Shown: piece after piece, positions 45,501 through 56,743 of the stretch
Layout: each line of letters opens with the position of its first letter
How positions within the stretch are numbered: the first letter of the stretch is position 1
NCBI GenBank assembly: GCA_039090855.1
Contig: CM077005.1
Location: 17,337,921 to 17,401,920 of the forward strand
Direction of reading: 5' to 3'
Source: Macrothele yani
Taxonomy: Eukaryota; Arthropoda; Arachnida; Araneae; Macrothelidae
Length of the DNA: 64,000 bases
Notes under the pieces: generated by a model
The model's database searches: none
What the model saw: the letters and a program-made list of their open reading frames with translations, nothing else
Told to the model about the DNA's origin: nothing
Program-made: the position numbers and the translations under genes

Positions 45501-45606
45501 TTTTCCATTACTGATTACTTGGGAGTATAATGTGGTAGTTTCCCCTTGCTTTCCACATCGCAGTGATGCAACCTTCTGGTCCACTGGGCCTAGCTTGCAT
45601 CTCGCT
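42506..45606 (-). mobile_element. APE-type LINE, near full length
   Basis: About 3.1 kb. Boundaries are deduced by comparison with the uninterrupted dispersed repeat at 39788-40165. The 3' end (at 42506) has no poly-A or ATG repeat, and about 8 bases of target sequence are missing. It is a different family from the RTE at 4753-7718. Confidence 0.82.
42530..45508 (-). pseudogene. Endonuclease/reverse transcriptase of APE-type LINE
   Basis: N-terminus at 45508 (MEKSQQMNDSGNS), then IATWNVRTMMRM and IFGLSETRWKEEGE in the first segment, IIMGDWNAVVGEG in the second (44840-45163). Segments 44425-44733 and 44036-44491 are the linker (KKLKNKVHRECKKARAKWW). 43702-44028 begins the RT (SIPNSKAPGADEIPIELLK, IIPLPKK, YRTISLISHASK). 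42881-43552 holds GVRQGCLLSPGLFGIYAEV and IKFADDQAIVSRSAKSLQRM, with Gln after the catalytic Asp pair, and ALYGSETWTLS. 42533-42874 is the tail with GMGHTLCHGG and GKRGRGRPRN. At least six frameshifts or stops. Confidence 0.87.
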
Positions 45607-45608
45607 GG

Positions 45609-45912
45609 ACCATGAACCTCATAAAAACAAGAGACTAAAGAAAAAAATTTATATCCAGAAAAACAGTTCCATAATGAACTTCAAAAATTATAAATAGCAT
45701 TTTCAACAATTTAATTAAAAATAGTAAACTTACAAAATACATAAGGAAAAGATTTTAATTTAATAACAAGAGGAACCTGGCAATAAAATTTGAATTATTT
45801 AGCAAACGAAACTTTTGATACAGTTCCTATACATTGAGAACAGGCCTTGATAAAATCTACAGGCTAGAAATATCTGCAAAAACAAAAGAACTCAGAAGGT
45901 GTGAAAAATAAT
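45609..45912. repeat. Dispersed repeat, right part (split copy)
   Basis: Matches 39890-40165 from ggaccatgaacctcataaaa to gtgtgaaaaata; this copy has about 30 extra bases near 45765-45860. Confidence 0.82.
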
Positions 45913-46263
45913 TGAAAATTTGAATTAAAATAGAATTACTCAAGGCTTTACTCAGATTGAGTAAAGCCATGAGTAAGTGTTTTAATTTCTGTAAATAGCA
46001 TTTTTATTTTATTTTTAACCTACAAGCAAAAACTATCTGCAAAACCTGCTAATAATTAGGAAACTATCCACGTACGGCTTACACATGTACGTCTACATTC
46101 TGTTATTCTGGTTTTATAATGCAATTTATTCAAAATAAAAGTAAATTTAGAAATCAAAAAGAAATAAAGAATGGAATTTTTTTGTTTCTAAACAATTTTC
46201 TTTTCTTCAGCTTTTACTAAAATTACTGATTCCGCTGATACGGTCGAAGGGCACGTTGATTAT
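45913..46263. other. No gene recognised; short stem-loop
   Basis: An 11-bp perfect stem ggctttactca with a 3-base loop is at 45944-45968. Otherwise AT-rich. The 3' terminus of the Tigger-type element should lie here but was not recognised. Confidence 0.45.
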
Positions 46264-47257
46264 TTATTTATTTTCAAATCCACAGTTTAGAACATTTGGC
46301 TTTATGCGTAGTATTTCTAAAAGCATATTAATATTGTGAAGTGGATTAACTGGGCCATATCTATGGCCAGTATATAATGCATAAATGCAAGCCTTGATAA
46401 GCAAAATTTTCCAAGAATCCGGGCTCGGGCTCAGGCTCAGGCTCAGCAAACTCATGCAATCAAATAAAGCAGGCCAGGCCCGGGCTCTAGGCCTTTGGAC
46501 CCAAGCTCCTAAAATTGTGCCTGAACTCATCTTTACTGCAGATGCAGTTGATACTGTCTGCCCGGTAGTTGCATCCTCTTCCTCAGTGTCAGAGCCCGAA
46601 GTGTCAGTTAACTTCCCTTGAATTTCATCCAGGATCTCAGCATCTGTTAGAAGTGAGCTTACAACAATGTTGTCGTCAGCAGTACAAAAATCCTGGAGCG
46701 TTGCTTTGTCGTTTAGTTCCTTCTCCACAATGTTGTCCCACAATTGAACGAGTAGAGGATCTGTTTCCTCCATAGCTATTTCTTCATTGTTAGCTCTTGG
46801 GGGAAAAACCTGCTTTTCGGAAGCAATTTTGTATTGTCAGTGGGGTTAGCATATTCCATGCATGGCGAACAAAGTCAGTAGACATTTGTATGCCAATTTT
46901 CATATCGGACCCTTTGACCAAATTTAGGAGGAGGCGTTCAACCATAAACTGCCTGTAAATGCTTTTAAAATTTGCAATTATGCTTTGGTCCAGAGGCTGC
47001 AATTTGGATGTTGTATTGGGAGGTAAAAATACCAATTTCACTGCTGCCAATGCAGGTGCAACATTGTGTACTGAATAATTGTCCACTAGCAACAAGATTT
47101 TCTAATGCTTTGCTGCCATATCGCTGTTAAACATGACATGCCAATCACGAAACAGTGTTTGGGTCATCCAAGCTTTTCTGTTGTTGCGGTACATGATAAG
47201 AAGTGATGACATATCCACCCCTTTAAAACATCTTGACTTGGCAGACTTGCCTATATA

Positions 47258-48563
47258 CAGGGTGTCCACAATGTCTTGTTACTCCCCTCCCCTGTAATAA
47301 GAAATGTAAGTGAGCTATGTATCTGTTGTATGATGTATGTGTTGAGTTATGGTCTGTATTGTGTTTATTAACAGATTAGGTACCGGAACCATGTGTGATA
47401 CCAGTGAATACACCCTGGAACAGTGGATTGTTGTCAGTGTCTGGGTACACGAACGTCCACACACAGGGAAGACAAAGCGTGATGTGCGTGCCGATTTCCA
47501 ACAACAATTCGACAAAGAGGCCCCTCCAAAACAGACTCTTCTGCGGTGGGAACATAAACTCTTTGAAGCAGGCAACATCAAGGATAAACCACAAACGGGA
47601 AGACCATCAACCAGAGTGCAACAGTGTCAAACGGTCGAGGAATCAGTTATCAGGTCACCGACGAAGTCGCTCCGCAAACGATCAGCGAAGCTTGGAATAC
47701 CACGATCGACACTGCTTAAGCACATGAAGAATGACCTGAATTTGCACGTATATCGCCCGATATTCGTTCAGGAGTTATGAGACATTGATTTAAACCACAG
47801 ACGGGATGCATGTGCAATGATGCTTCAGACATCTGCCACAATCCTAAAACGTAGAAAGGTCATTTTCAGTGATGAATGTGCGATATACCGCAGATGTCGA
47901 TCACGGAACGTTGTGTTCTGGTTCAAGGAAAATCCACATTATGTCAAAGAATTGAGACATCATCCTTCGCATGTCATGATATGGGCTGCAATGAACAGTC
48001 GACATCTGTTTGGACCGTATTTCTTTGATGGTCCAGTGAATCAGACAACTTATCTGGACATGCTGCAAACCTAGTTTGTGCCACAACTTGGAAATCTTGG
48101 CATTCTGAATGGCGAATGGTTTCAATAGGATGGGGTACCTGCCCATTATGCAATCACTGTTTTGGAATACCTTGGTGAGGTCTTTCGGGATCGTTGGATC
48201 GCCGAGGTTCGGCAGTGCTACCCGCTCCACATGAATGGCCACCTCGAAGCCCAGATCTCTTAACGTGTGATAATGCCCTTTGGGGTTTCATAAAGGAGGT
48301 TGTTGCACAGCAGCGCTACCAAACCACTGATGAACTTAAACAAGCAGTGAGACGTGCTTTCTCTCGTATCACCCCGCAACTGCTTCGGAAAATGTCCCAC
48401 AGAACGTGGCGTAAAATTATTCTCTGTCACGAGAATGACGGAGCCCAAACGGATCCACTGGATGTTTAAGGATGCCTCAACATATACATCATACAACTGA
48501 TGCATAGCTCACTTACATTTCTTATTACAGGGGGGGGGGTAACAAAACATTGTGGACATCCTG
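47258..48563 (+). mobile_element. Tc1/mariner-superfamily element with cagggtgtcc termini
   Basis: 1306 bp. TIRs cagggtgtccacaatgtctt (47258) and complement ending at 48563, flanked by TA (47256-47257 and 48564-48565). It is inserted between the first and second catalytic motifs of the Tigger transposase. Confidence 0.92.
47395..48469 (+). pseudogene. Mariner-like transposase, lightly damaged
   Basis: N-terminal helix-turn-helix region 47395-47780: YTLEQWIVVSVWVHERPHTG, KQTLLRWEHKLFEAGNI, ESVIRSPTKSLRKRSAKLG. TGA separates it from 47817-48074: KVIFSDECAIYRR (first Asp), MIWAAMNSRHLFGPYFFDG. Around 48075-48190 the text FQxDGVPAHYA (second Asp) contains one stop. 48194-48469, with a frame change, has WPPRSPDLLTCDNALWGFIK (third Asp) and ends TDPLDV. 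About four lesions in 350 codons, so fairly young. Confidence 0.88.
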
Positions 48564-49791
48564 TACTAAGGTTTTCGTTTGTTGCTACCATCCATGTCAA
48601 CACAAAGCATCACTATGGACATTGTTTACTTGTCTTTCCACTTCCCACTTGTTTCCATGAATGTCCATTGTCTTAAATGGCAGCATCGGATAAAAAAGTC
48701 CCGTTTCATCAGCATTGTAAATGTCTGGCCTTGCATAATATGCAAGTATGTGGTTCATCTTATTTGTTATCCAGTCATTCATTGTGGCTACGTCTGCTTC
48801 TCCTGACTCTCCAATCATAGCTTTGCAAGTAATGCTGTGACGGTTTTTAAATCTCTGTAACCAGCCAGTTTCCAGATTAAAGTTATCATACCCCAAAGCC
48901 AAGCGGAGATCTCTAGCTTTTCCTTGGATTATTGGGCCACTCACTGGCAAGTTTTGGGACCTGGCAGATGTAAACCAGTGAAATAGGGCATCTTCTACAT
49001 CCAAGTAGAGAGTCGGGTGTACTTTCTTCCGATTTGCAGCACCTTCCGATTTTGCTAACTCCGCTAAAACGTTTTGTCAGTTCTTTAAAATTGTGGATAA
49101 AGTACTTTGCACTATCCCATATTCTTTGGTCGCCTCCATTTTCTTTTGGCCTCCATCACATTTTCTTATTATGTCCCCTTTCGCCTCCAAAGTTAGCACT
49201 TTACGCTTTTGAGACATCCCAAAATTTTGCACATGATATGCTGTACTCCGAGTCAATGTAGTAGGTGGAGCCAGATTGCTGTAACAGCGACCTCAGAGAA
49301 CACAAGAGCGGCACGTGTAATTCCTTGTGGGGAAGTCGAAGGTCATGACCAATAGGATGCAGCAACTGCTAAGATAGGTGAACTTCGGCCCCAGCTACTG
49401 CTCCTGCTGTTGATTGGTTGTTTCTTTGGCATCAGTTAGTTACAGTAGACTTGTGAAGCGTGGGAAAACCCTGCTATGTTTTTGAGTGTAATCTTCTTGT
49501 AATGTCTTTTGCAAAAAACTGCTTTGCTATGTTTTTGTGTGTAATCTTCTTGTAATGTCTTTTGCAAAAATCTGCTTAGTTTTTAAGTCATTTGTCAGTT
49601 TATTTTCCATTTTGGGAAGCACATTAAAAGATATGCAACACTTTGTTATATCCATACCTGGGAATTTTGACTTCGTTATATAAATAAATAATTTACCATG
49701 TGTTTTTCTACCTAAATCAAGGGGAATGGTCGTTCCTTCGCTATAACTGTAAATTCGTTATTAACGACTTCGTTACATACTGGCGTGACTG

Positions 49792-50009
49792 TATTTAGAA
49801 ATTCTTACTTTTTGCTTGGATTCAGACCCCCTCACCAAACGAAATTCCCTGGATACGTGCCTGATTCCATATCCTAGTATGTCAAAATGCTGTCAGTTCA
49901 AGCTCTCATTCTAATCTCTGTTATCTAGCCACTCGCCAAACCACAAGCTGCACTTCACATTAATTTTTACACACAGTTTTTAATGTTCCATTACTCGACA
50001 AGCTTTTTT
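49792..50009. other. No gene recognised
   Basis: AT-rich spacer between the Tigger end and a SINE fragment; a T run at 50005-50018 belongs to the SINE tail. Confidence 0.45.
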
Positions 50010-50155
50010 TTTTTTTTTGATTGAAGGTTTAACGACCATTGTGAGCACCCGTCCCTAATTAAAACGACCATTGTGAGCACCCGTCCCTAATTTAGGGCCA
50101 CTGGTTCCAGGGAAGGGAGAGCCAGGGCTGTAAGACAAACACAACATCCATGCCT
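50005..50155 (-). mobile_element. Family 1 SINE fragment lacking the tRNA head
   Basis: Matches the body of the family 1 SINE (ggtttaacgaccattgtgagc through aacacaacatccatgcct), with a poly-A tail on the minus strand. The segment cgaccattgtgagcacccgt is duplicated in tandem (50034 and 50065), and the A and B boxes are absent. Confidence 0.85.
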
Positions 50156-50885
50156 CGCTGCAAAGTTCGTACTCTTCCAAGCACTTTTTAAACAAACCCA
50201 AATCATCATATGTATGTAGCCTACTGTTGGTTGATCAGTAGGTAGGTATTCAGTAAGTTCAGACCATTAATCTTAGCTGGAGCGGGCACATCTTCAATGG
50301 CATGCCTATTACCCCTTACCCCCAGTAGGTTTATTTTATTAACTTTGAACTGCCCCCCTTCTGTTTTGGTGTTTTTCGAAATCATTTTATTTTGTGGAAT
50401 ATTTTTAAAGGGTACATTATTTTTATATTCATCTGCTGGTATGACACTTATTTTGTTTGCTTTAACTTTTTATTTTTGATGCATTTTATGATGTAGCCAG
50501 GAGATGAAGGGTCCACACATGAAGCACAAGGAAGTTCCACATTTTCGCAAGAATGCATCCCTAACTCCAATAAACAGAAGCCCGTCACAATTTGCGAATA
50601 TCATTCCACTTTTTTACACACACGGCAGATGCTTTATTCTATAGTGATCACACTTCCCTGGGTTGAATGCAAGTTCTGGGTTAGTTGATCAGCTTGGTGT
50701 TTTTATCACAACTACGCAGAAATATCCTATACATCTTTTTAGCACAAATAATTATTTAACACATGATTTTTCATTTTTTTTTTTTTGAATCAAGTACTAT
50801 TTACAGAGCCTTAAACTTTTTCAAGGACTTAAAAATGAACTTTTTTATTCAAGCATTTTTCAAGGTTTTCAAGGAGCGTATAAAC
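50156..50885. other. No gene recognised
   Basis: AT-rich. A 60-residue frame at 50297-50479 is hydrophobic but has no supporting context. T run at 50778-50787. Confidence 0.45.
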
Positions 50886-50967
50886 CATGCACTGGGATTT
50901 GAACTTGGATGCATCCCGGATGAATGGTCAGAAACCAATGCTTAGACCACTATGCTACCGGGCTGGC
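50886..50967 (-). mobile_element. Degraded tRNA-like SINE head
   Basis: On the minus strand: gcccggtagcatagtggtct (A-box region) and, 40 bp later, aagttcaaatccc (altered B box). This resembles the family 1 head but with many changes, so it is an old copy or a sister family. Confidence 0.65.
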
Positions 50968-51090
50968 ACTTGACAAGTTCATTGGAAAACTTCAAGCTTG
51001 TCTAATTATGAAAGTTGACTGAATTTTATAAAGTAAAGCAGAATTTTGTTAATCCAGAAAAGGGAGTACACACACAAACTCTGGAACATA

Positions 51091-52293
51091 CACTGAAGTG
51101 CCAAAAAAATACTGGGATACTTCTTTATTACCTTGTTAGTCCCCTTCGCAATCGGATAACGGCAACAATATGATAGGACATGGACTCCACGAGCTCTCTG
51201 TAGCACTGTGAGGACAATGGTGCAAACCATGTTTACTGAAGAGCATCGCACAATTCTATAATATTCGTCGGTGGAGGATTCCTGGCATTGACGGCACGCG
51301 GAACAGTATCCCAGATGTGTTCGATGGCATTGAAATCCGGCAAACAAGAGGGCCAAGTCGGGATGATAAACTCTGTGGAACGTTCCTCGGGCTATAATCG
51401 GGCGCGCATTGGTGCATTGTCATGTTGAAAGGGGTAACATTCGTTGAAGTGGTTGCATGACATGAATGAGTGCAAATAATCCCCAAGGATGATTACGTAT
51501 CCTCCACTGGTCACAGCGATCTGCAGACATGAAGAGTTTTAATGCGTGCCAGCTAAAAACACCTCACACCATGACAGAGCCACCACCGGCCTGCACGTCT
51601 GTTGTAAGCATACGGGATCCATTGCCTCATAAGGTTGTCGCCACACCTAGAGTCAACCATCTGTCCGAAACAACTGGTACCACGATTTGTCAGACCAGGC
51701 TACATGTTTCCAGTCATCTTGTGTCCAATGACCGTGTTCCTGAGCCCAGACAAGATGCACAGCATTGTGTTGCCACGTCAGCAATGGCACCCGGGTGGGT
51801 CATCAGCTTCGGAACCCCACAGAACACAGGAAACGTTGCACTGCCTGGAACGCTGATGCTACTACTGGCCTCAGCATTGCATTGCGCTGTGATAAGTGGC
51901 AACGTTGCACACCGGGCAGATGTTATAATGCATGTAAGAAGTCACTTTCCATGATCGTTCAGGGCTTTCTTACGGCTACACCAGTCTTGCACACTAGATG
52001 TTTTCCTTGAGTTTGTGTAGTCCAGGTAAACACTGTTGATCATGAAAATACAAATTTTGCAGTAATTTCAAAGATGGAGCGGCCCATTTTCTGGGTGCCG
52101 ACTATCACACCACATTCAAAATCGCTTAAACCCTGATACTGCCATCTAAACTTTAAATGCTACTACTTGAGCTTGTGGAGATACCTGTCTCTATATACAT
52201 ATCATTTGCAGACAATACCATTTACGGAATGGATGTAGTAGCATGAAATGGTAGTGCTCCTTCCCAATTTTTTTTTTTTTTGGCACCTCAGTG
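51091..52293 (-). mobile_element. Tc1-like element
   Basis: 1203 bp, TIRs cactgaagtgccaaaaaaat (51091) and tttggcacctcagtg ending at 52293, flanked by TA (51089-51090 and 52294-52295). Confidence 0.88.
51125..52000 (-). pseudogene. Tc1-like transposase, decayed
   Basis: Minus-strand text in several frames: HVAWSDKSWYQLFRTDG near 51660-51720 (first Asp kept, next Glu changed to Lys), VWRQPYEAMDP, a GGGSVMVWG-like block near 51580, FQHDNAPMRARL (second Asp, near 51400-51440), WPSCLPDFNAIEHIWDTV (Glu, near 51305-51360) and ELVESMSYHIVAVIRLRRGL near 51140-51200. Several stops and frameshifts. The N-terminal DNA-binding part (above about 51800) is hard to read. Confidence 0.8.
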
Positions 52294-52989
52294 TATGTGG
52301 CAATCTGCAAGAGCCAAAAAAAAAAAAAAAGTTGAATATTTTAAAAATAAATCTTATTTTTGCAAAGTGACAGAAACCAACTAATCTTACTCAGCCAAAG
52401 GTTTAATTAAGCGATTGATGTGAAAATGTTTTAACGGCCTGTGTGTGGCACCTCATATGCTTGGTTAATCATGCTACATATACTTCCATTTTTCTTATAA
52501 AATTTCGACAGGATTGTCCACGACGAAAGTCCTTGCTAATTCAATGAAAATAGTAAGGCACTCGTCCTCATAACTGCGAAAAACTGTTCTGCCATTACCC
52601 AGATTAAGAAAAAAAAAACGAGATGGACGTTCGAATTCACACGCTATTTTTTTTAATCTTGCTCCACGTGTCTCAAGCTAATTTCGTGTCACACCAACAG
52701 CCAGCACTGAGTGAAACATAATTTCCATAGGAATACCTACACAAACAACATTAATTATTCGTCAACCATGATTTTACTAAATAGACAGTAAAATAACCTC
52801 GCGTGATTTAGGCTTAAGCACATGTCAAAAAGCCCACATCTTGGAACCAAGACGACACATCTTCAACATTTCAAAATCGTGACTATGAGATTTATACTTA
52901 AAAACAAAATTAAAATGCTACTGAAACATAATGATGACATTTCTTTAACGAACACTGAAAACATGCATGTAAACAAACACATTACTTAC
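52294..52989. other. AT-rich, possible first intron of the gene at 52990-53106
   Basis: No gene recognised. If the exon call is right, this is intronic. A poly-A tract (52316-52330) and a splice-donor match at 52984-52989 border it. Confidence 0.4.
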
Positions 52990-53106
52990 AGCTTTGGTTT
53001 TGCTTTCACTTCCACTTGCTGGTTTAGTGTCTTTTTCTGAAGCTACTTTTTTTATTTTAGGCTTTGGTTTAACTTTTGCTGTGCTTCCCAGTTCATTAAT
53101 AGGCAT
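52990..53106 (-). CDS. Candidate host-gene first coding exon, lysine-rich
   Basis: An ATG at 53106 opens a 39-codon frame MPINELGSTAKVKPKPKIKK, then VASEKDTKPASGSESKTKA, which ends at a consensus splice donor GTAAGT (52989-52984, minus). The exon length is a multiple of three, so the intron would be phase 0. The composition (12 Lys in 39, with Pro, Ser, Thr) suggests a disordered N-terminal tail, perhaps nuclear or nucleic-acid-binding; I do not recognise the protein. It lies in the longest stretch of the window without transposon motifs (52294-53471), as expected for a conserved gene start. No following exon was identified, and the frame alone is short, so the call rests on start, codon content and donor together. 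Confidence 0.5.
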
Positions 53107-53471
53107 TTTTGATGATTATTTCACACTATATAAATAATTCCTGTTGTTTCTTTCACTTTGCATACACGATTCGAATCAAAACACCATCTTCTCTAACAAC
53201 ATAACGATTACGGGCACGGTGTTATCACTCTTCCTGCGAGTTAGAAAAGCTACACTTATTTTCAAGAAAAGAAATTTTCATCAGTGTCAACGTGTCAAAC
53301 GAAAATGAACTTATACTCTATAGTAATAAAATCCAACATGCTGAATATGCAACTATATTACTGTATTGATGAAGTAAAGAAATATCTTTAGGGTGATGAC
53401 GTCACTACCATTTCCAGTAAACATCAGTTGGGGTCCTCCGTCTACTTTCAGGAGCTTCAAACTTCCATATT
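53107..53471. promoter_or_regulatory. Possible promoter and 5' UTR of the candidate exon
   Basis: Upstream (minus strand) of 53106 there is no transposon homology. TTATATAG lies at about 53126-53133 on the minus strand, but is too close to the ATG to act as its TATA box. gtgatgacgtcac at 53393-53405 contains a perfect CRE-type octamer tgacgtca. These are suggestive only. Confidence 0.3.
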
Positions 53472-53767
53472 TTCCTGACGTGCAAAAATTAAGGACGAGA
53501 CGGTTTTTCGAATGTAACGTTGTGCACATCGACTCAAATCATACCATAAGATCCCCAAGATGTAAGAATATGGGACAAGTGAGCAAAACCGTCCAAACAA
53601 GGAATCCACAGGATACAAAGGCACTTTATTGAAAAGGTAGCTTCGAGCACAACTGGACAGAAGACAGAAACGTCCATGTGACAGGCGGCTGCCAAGAAAA
53701 ATCCAGTTTTTAGTAGGGGATATGATCACCCCTGACTGCGTTGCAGGATTTACAACGTCTGTCCATG

Positions 53768-53990
53768 CCGCCCCGGTGGCGCAGTGGTCTAAGGCGTTGG
53801 CCTCTGATCATTCGTCCGTAAGGGGTCCGGGTTCGAATTCCGGTCAAGCATGGATGTTGTGTTTGTCTTACGGCACTGGCTCTCTCCCTTCCCTGGAACC
53901 AGTGACCCTAAATTAGGGACGGGCGACTGCTTATAGCCCATTGAGTTGCTCACGGTGGTCGTTAAACCTCCAATCAAAAAAAAAAAAAAA
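53768..53990 (+). mobile_element. tRNA-derived SINE, family 1, complete
   Basis: A 223-bp copy with an intact tRNA-like head. The A box tggcgcagtgg is at 53777-53787 and the B box ggttcgaattc at 53830-53840, both internal RNA polymerase III promoter elements. A body follows, then an A tail (53976-53990). A perfect 13-bp duplication acgtctgtccatg (53755-53767 and 53991-54003) flanks it. The complete ends and perfect duplication imply recent LINE-mediated insertion. Confidence 0.95.
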
Positions 53991-54838
53991 ACGTCTGTCC
54001 ATGCTGAGGACGAGGTTGTCAAGGAGCTGTTGAGGGCCCATTCTTCTTGTAGCGCCAATCGCAGATGCGGAATCGTTGCTGGCGGCTGGTGACATGCTGT
54101 CAAGCGCCTCCCGAGGTCTCACACGTGTTCGATTGGATTTAGGTCCGGGGACCTTGCGGGGCAATCCATGCGTTGAATATCTTCTCTCTCCAACAGCTCT
54201 ACGACCGCCACTGTACGATGAGGTGCAGCGTTGTCGTCCATGAAGAGGAACTCGGGACCCACGGCATCTCTAAACCAGTGGCGGCTTTTGGGAGGAGGCA
54301 AGGGAGGCAGTGCCTCTTCAGAATTTTAAGACTCTTAGTTAGAATTATTCGTTTTGTTCATTCAGTACTTTTAGGTATAGGAGAGCAAACGTTTATGCTA
54401 GTTAACTCTTTTGAATTAAATGTCGTCTATGCGTTCATTCAGTTTTTTAAATTGACGCTCTTCGAAAACAATCAGTAGCGCGTAGTTGCGAATTGTCCTC
54501 GGCTTGCGATCTCCGTCCTTGAGGTAGGAAGCAAACTGTCTCTCGTACATTTTGCGCCAAACCTGTTTACTCCCACTGAATCAGTAGATACGAAGGTAGG
54601 CGGTGGAACTGCCAACACAAAGAGCGCACGCGCAACGGGGACTTCCTGTGAGGCAGATGTTATCTTGCCTCATGGGAACGGCTGTTTCCCTGTAGGCAGC
54701 AGCTCCGCTGTGTTAACTCCTCATTCTGACAGCTTCGAGCGTCATTACATAGCGTCTTCTTCCTAGTTGCTTTTCTTTCACACTAATGTTTGTGTAACTA
54801 ATTTTATTTATGTTTTATGAAGAGTTGTTTATCAGACC

Positions 54839-56743
54839 ATGGCCTCTGCTTCAAACATATCTAATATGGTGGATAGCTTACTGGAAGAGCCTTTCAGTAG
54901 AAGAGATTTTGAAGAAAAGTATCAAATTAAAAATGATGGTAAGCCTACACCTAAAATGAAAAAGATTACTTCAAAGGGCGAAACTTCAAACAGAGGTTTT
55001 AATATTGACTGGTACAGAAAAGAACAATGGCTAACTGGTAGTAAATCAACGAACAAACTATATTGTTGGGCATGTTTGCTGTTTCCTGTGAGTGGCAATG
55101 AAGTCTGGCAAGAGAAAGGCTTCAATGATTTGAAAAATTTACCACGTGCTTTGGACAGGCGCAAAAAGTGTAAAGATCATATTCTGGCAGTTGTTAAATT
55201 AGAGTTGCTAGGCAAAACAAGGATAGACTACTCTCTCAACGAAGCGAAGAGAACAAGTGACTTACGTCATAATGAAAAAGTAAAAAAGAATCGTGATGTA
55301 ATGAAGAAGTTGATTGATATTACAACACTACTGGCGCGGCAAGAGCTCCCATTTCGTGGACACGATGAAAGCAAAGTCTCTGAAACTAAGGGAAATTACC
55401 TCGAGATGATTGATTTACTCTCCAAGAGTGACGAAACATTGAGAGTGTTTATGGAGAATAGTACAACATTTTCAGGAACTTCAAAAACAATACAGAATTA
55501 TTTAATAGAATCAGTTGCTCGTATAATTAGGAATGAAATCAATGCAGATATTGAAAATGCTCAGTTTTTTCTTGGCAGATTGATGAAGCGACAGACATTA
55601 GCTCCCACTCACAAGCATAAATTATAGTTTGATTCGTGAAAGATGGAGTACCAGTAGAAAGATTTTTGGGATTTTTTGACGTAAGTTCTGATAGGTGTGC
55701 TACTTCGCTTAAAGAATTACTGGATCGTGAGATGAAAAGATTTAGCTACAAAGAAGAACTATTTGCACAGACATATGATGGCGCGGCAGTGATGACATCA
55801 GAGCTGAATGGATTGCATGCAAAATTGAAGTGTGATGCCCTCAAGCATTATTTGTTCACTGCTACGCACACAGGCGGAACTTAGTAATGAGCAGAGCAGC
55901 GTCAGTGTTGAAGGAATCACGTATTTTTTTTGCAAATTTAAATGCAATTTGTGCATTCTTTTCCAAATCGACAAAGCGTGTTCATTTACTAGAATCTGTT
56001 GGTGGACCCAGACCACCTCGTGTATCTCATACCAGATGGAACTTCAAATCTCGTTCAGTGTCTACCATAGCTTACCACAGGTGCCTCCTAATTGAAGTAT
56101 TTGAAAAAATTTAGGATGATTCCAACTATGATGATGAGCAGCAGAACTAAAACGGTGGCTCCAAGATTTTAATTTCGCTTTTCTTCTCTTCTCATATAAA
56201 AAATTATTTGATTTAACTGAGGTTACTTTCTCTGTACTGCAATCAAATAGTTCCGATGTTACATTTTGTAACAAACGAATTACTGGTTTATGTGAAAAAT
56301 TGCTGTACTTTTGAGCTCAGAGACAGTTTGATGATCTTTATCATAACGTGTGCAGTGAGGTTGGTTCTCCAAATAAAAGATTTAAAGGAAGCAATGATAT
56401 TCCAGCCACCGTGCACTACAGAAGACTGTATTATGAGGTAATAGACAATGTTACAACGCAGTTAAAATGCCGGTTTTCTGACATTGAGAAATTAAAATTT
56501 CTTCAGCTGGTCGATGTACAGTGCTTTGAAGCTCATTCTAGAATTTTTCCTGAACACTGTTTTAAAGCTCTGCTTCAAACTTATGAAAAATACTTTGACA
56601 CCACCAAACTGCATAGTGAGCTGCAGGTTCTGTATTCAGACAGAGATCTGTGGAACAATGCCAAAAGTACAACAGAACTTCTATCTACCATATTAGTGGC
56701 GGCGGAACCGCCCCGGCCACCAGGACCCAGGCCCGGTCAATAA
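54839..56743 (+). pseudogene. hAT transposase, ZMYM1-like, lacking its C-terminus
   Basis: The first segment (54839-55627) starts MASASNISNMVDSLLEEPF. It contains a TTF-type zinc finger region (NRGFNIDWYRKEQWL, KLYCWACLLFPVSG, KCKDHI) and the start of the DUF4371-type RNase H fold (LPFRGHDES, GNYLEMIDLLSKSDE). After a stop, 55636-55884 gives FLGFFDVSSDRCATSL and AQTYDGAAVM, 55887-56114 covers ESVGGPRPPRVSHTRWNFKS and 56348-56743 continues to YSDRDLWNNAKSTTELLS. The C-terminal dimerisation domain (ERSFS, IKT) expected next is missing: at 56697 the sequence changes to a GC-rich segment ggcggcggaaccgccccgg. At least four lesions. Confidence 0.9.

Larger units (their letters stand above)
46264..49218 (-). 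pseudogene. CENP-B-like Tigger/pogo transposase, interrupted
   Basis: Starts MSQKRKVLTLEAKGDIIRKC at 49218 (psq-type helix-turn-helix, KEYGIVQSTLSTILKN), with TGA at 49077-49079. Segment 48597-49004 gives the CENP-B-type DNA-binding second half (EDALFHWFTSARSQNLPVSG, LETGWLQRFKNRH) and NADETGLFY with the first Asp. After the inserted element, 46790-47095 has LLVDNYSVH (second Asp) and FLPPNTTSKLQPLDQSI (third Asp). A C-run frameshift near 46800 leads into ANNEEIAMEETDPLLVQLW and an acidic tail. The last 90 residues of that frame run into unrelated GC-rich sequence at about 46385-46530 (ggctcaggctcaggctc). The triad is intact, but stops and the insertion inactivate it. Confidence 0.88.
46264..49791 (-). 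mobile_element. Tigger/pogo-type element split by a mariner-like element
   Basis: The 5' terminus at 49791 reads, on the minus strand, cagtcacgccagtatgtaac followed by gaagtcgttaataacg, typical of Tigger-type ends, next to TA. The 3' terminus was not found. A 1306-bp element (47258-48563) is inserted in the transposase gene. Confidence 0.75.

Noticed and set aside
51529..51954. A 141-codon plus-strand frame
   Set aside because: It is the complement of the Tc1 transposase that reads on the minus strand with catalytic motifs.
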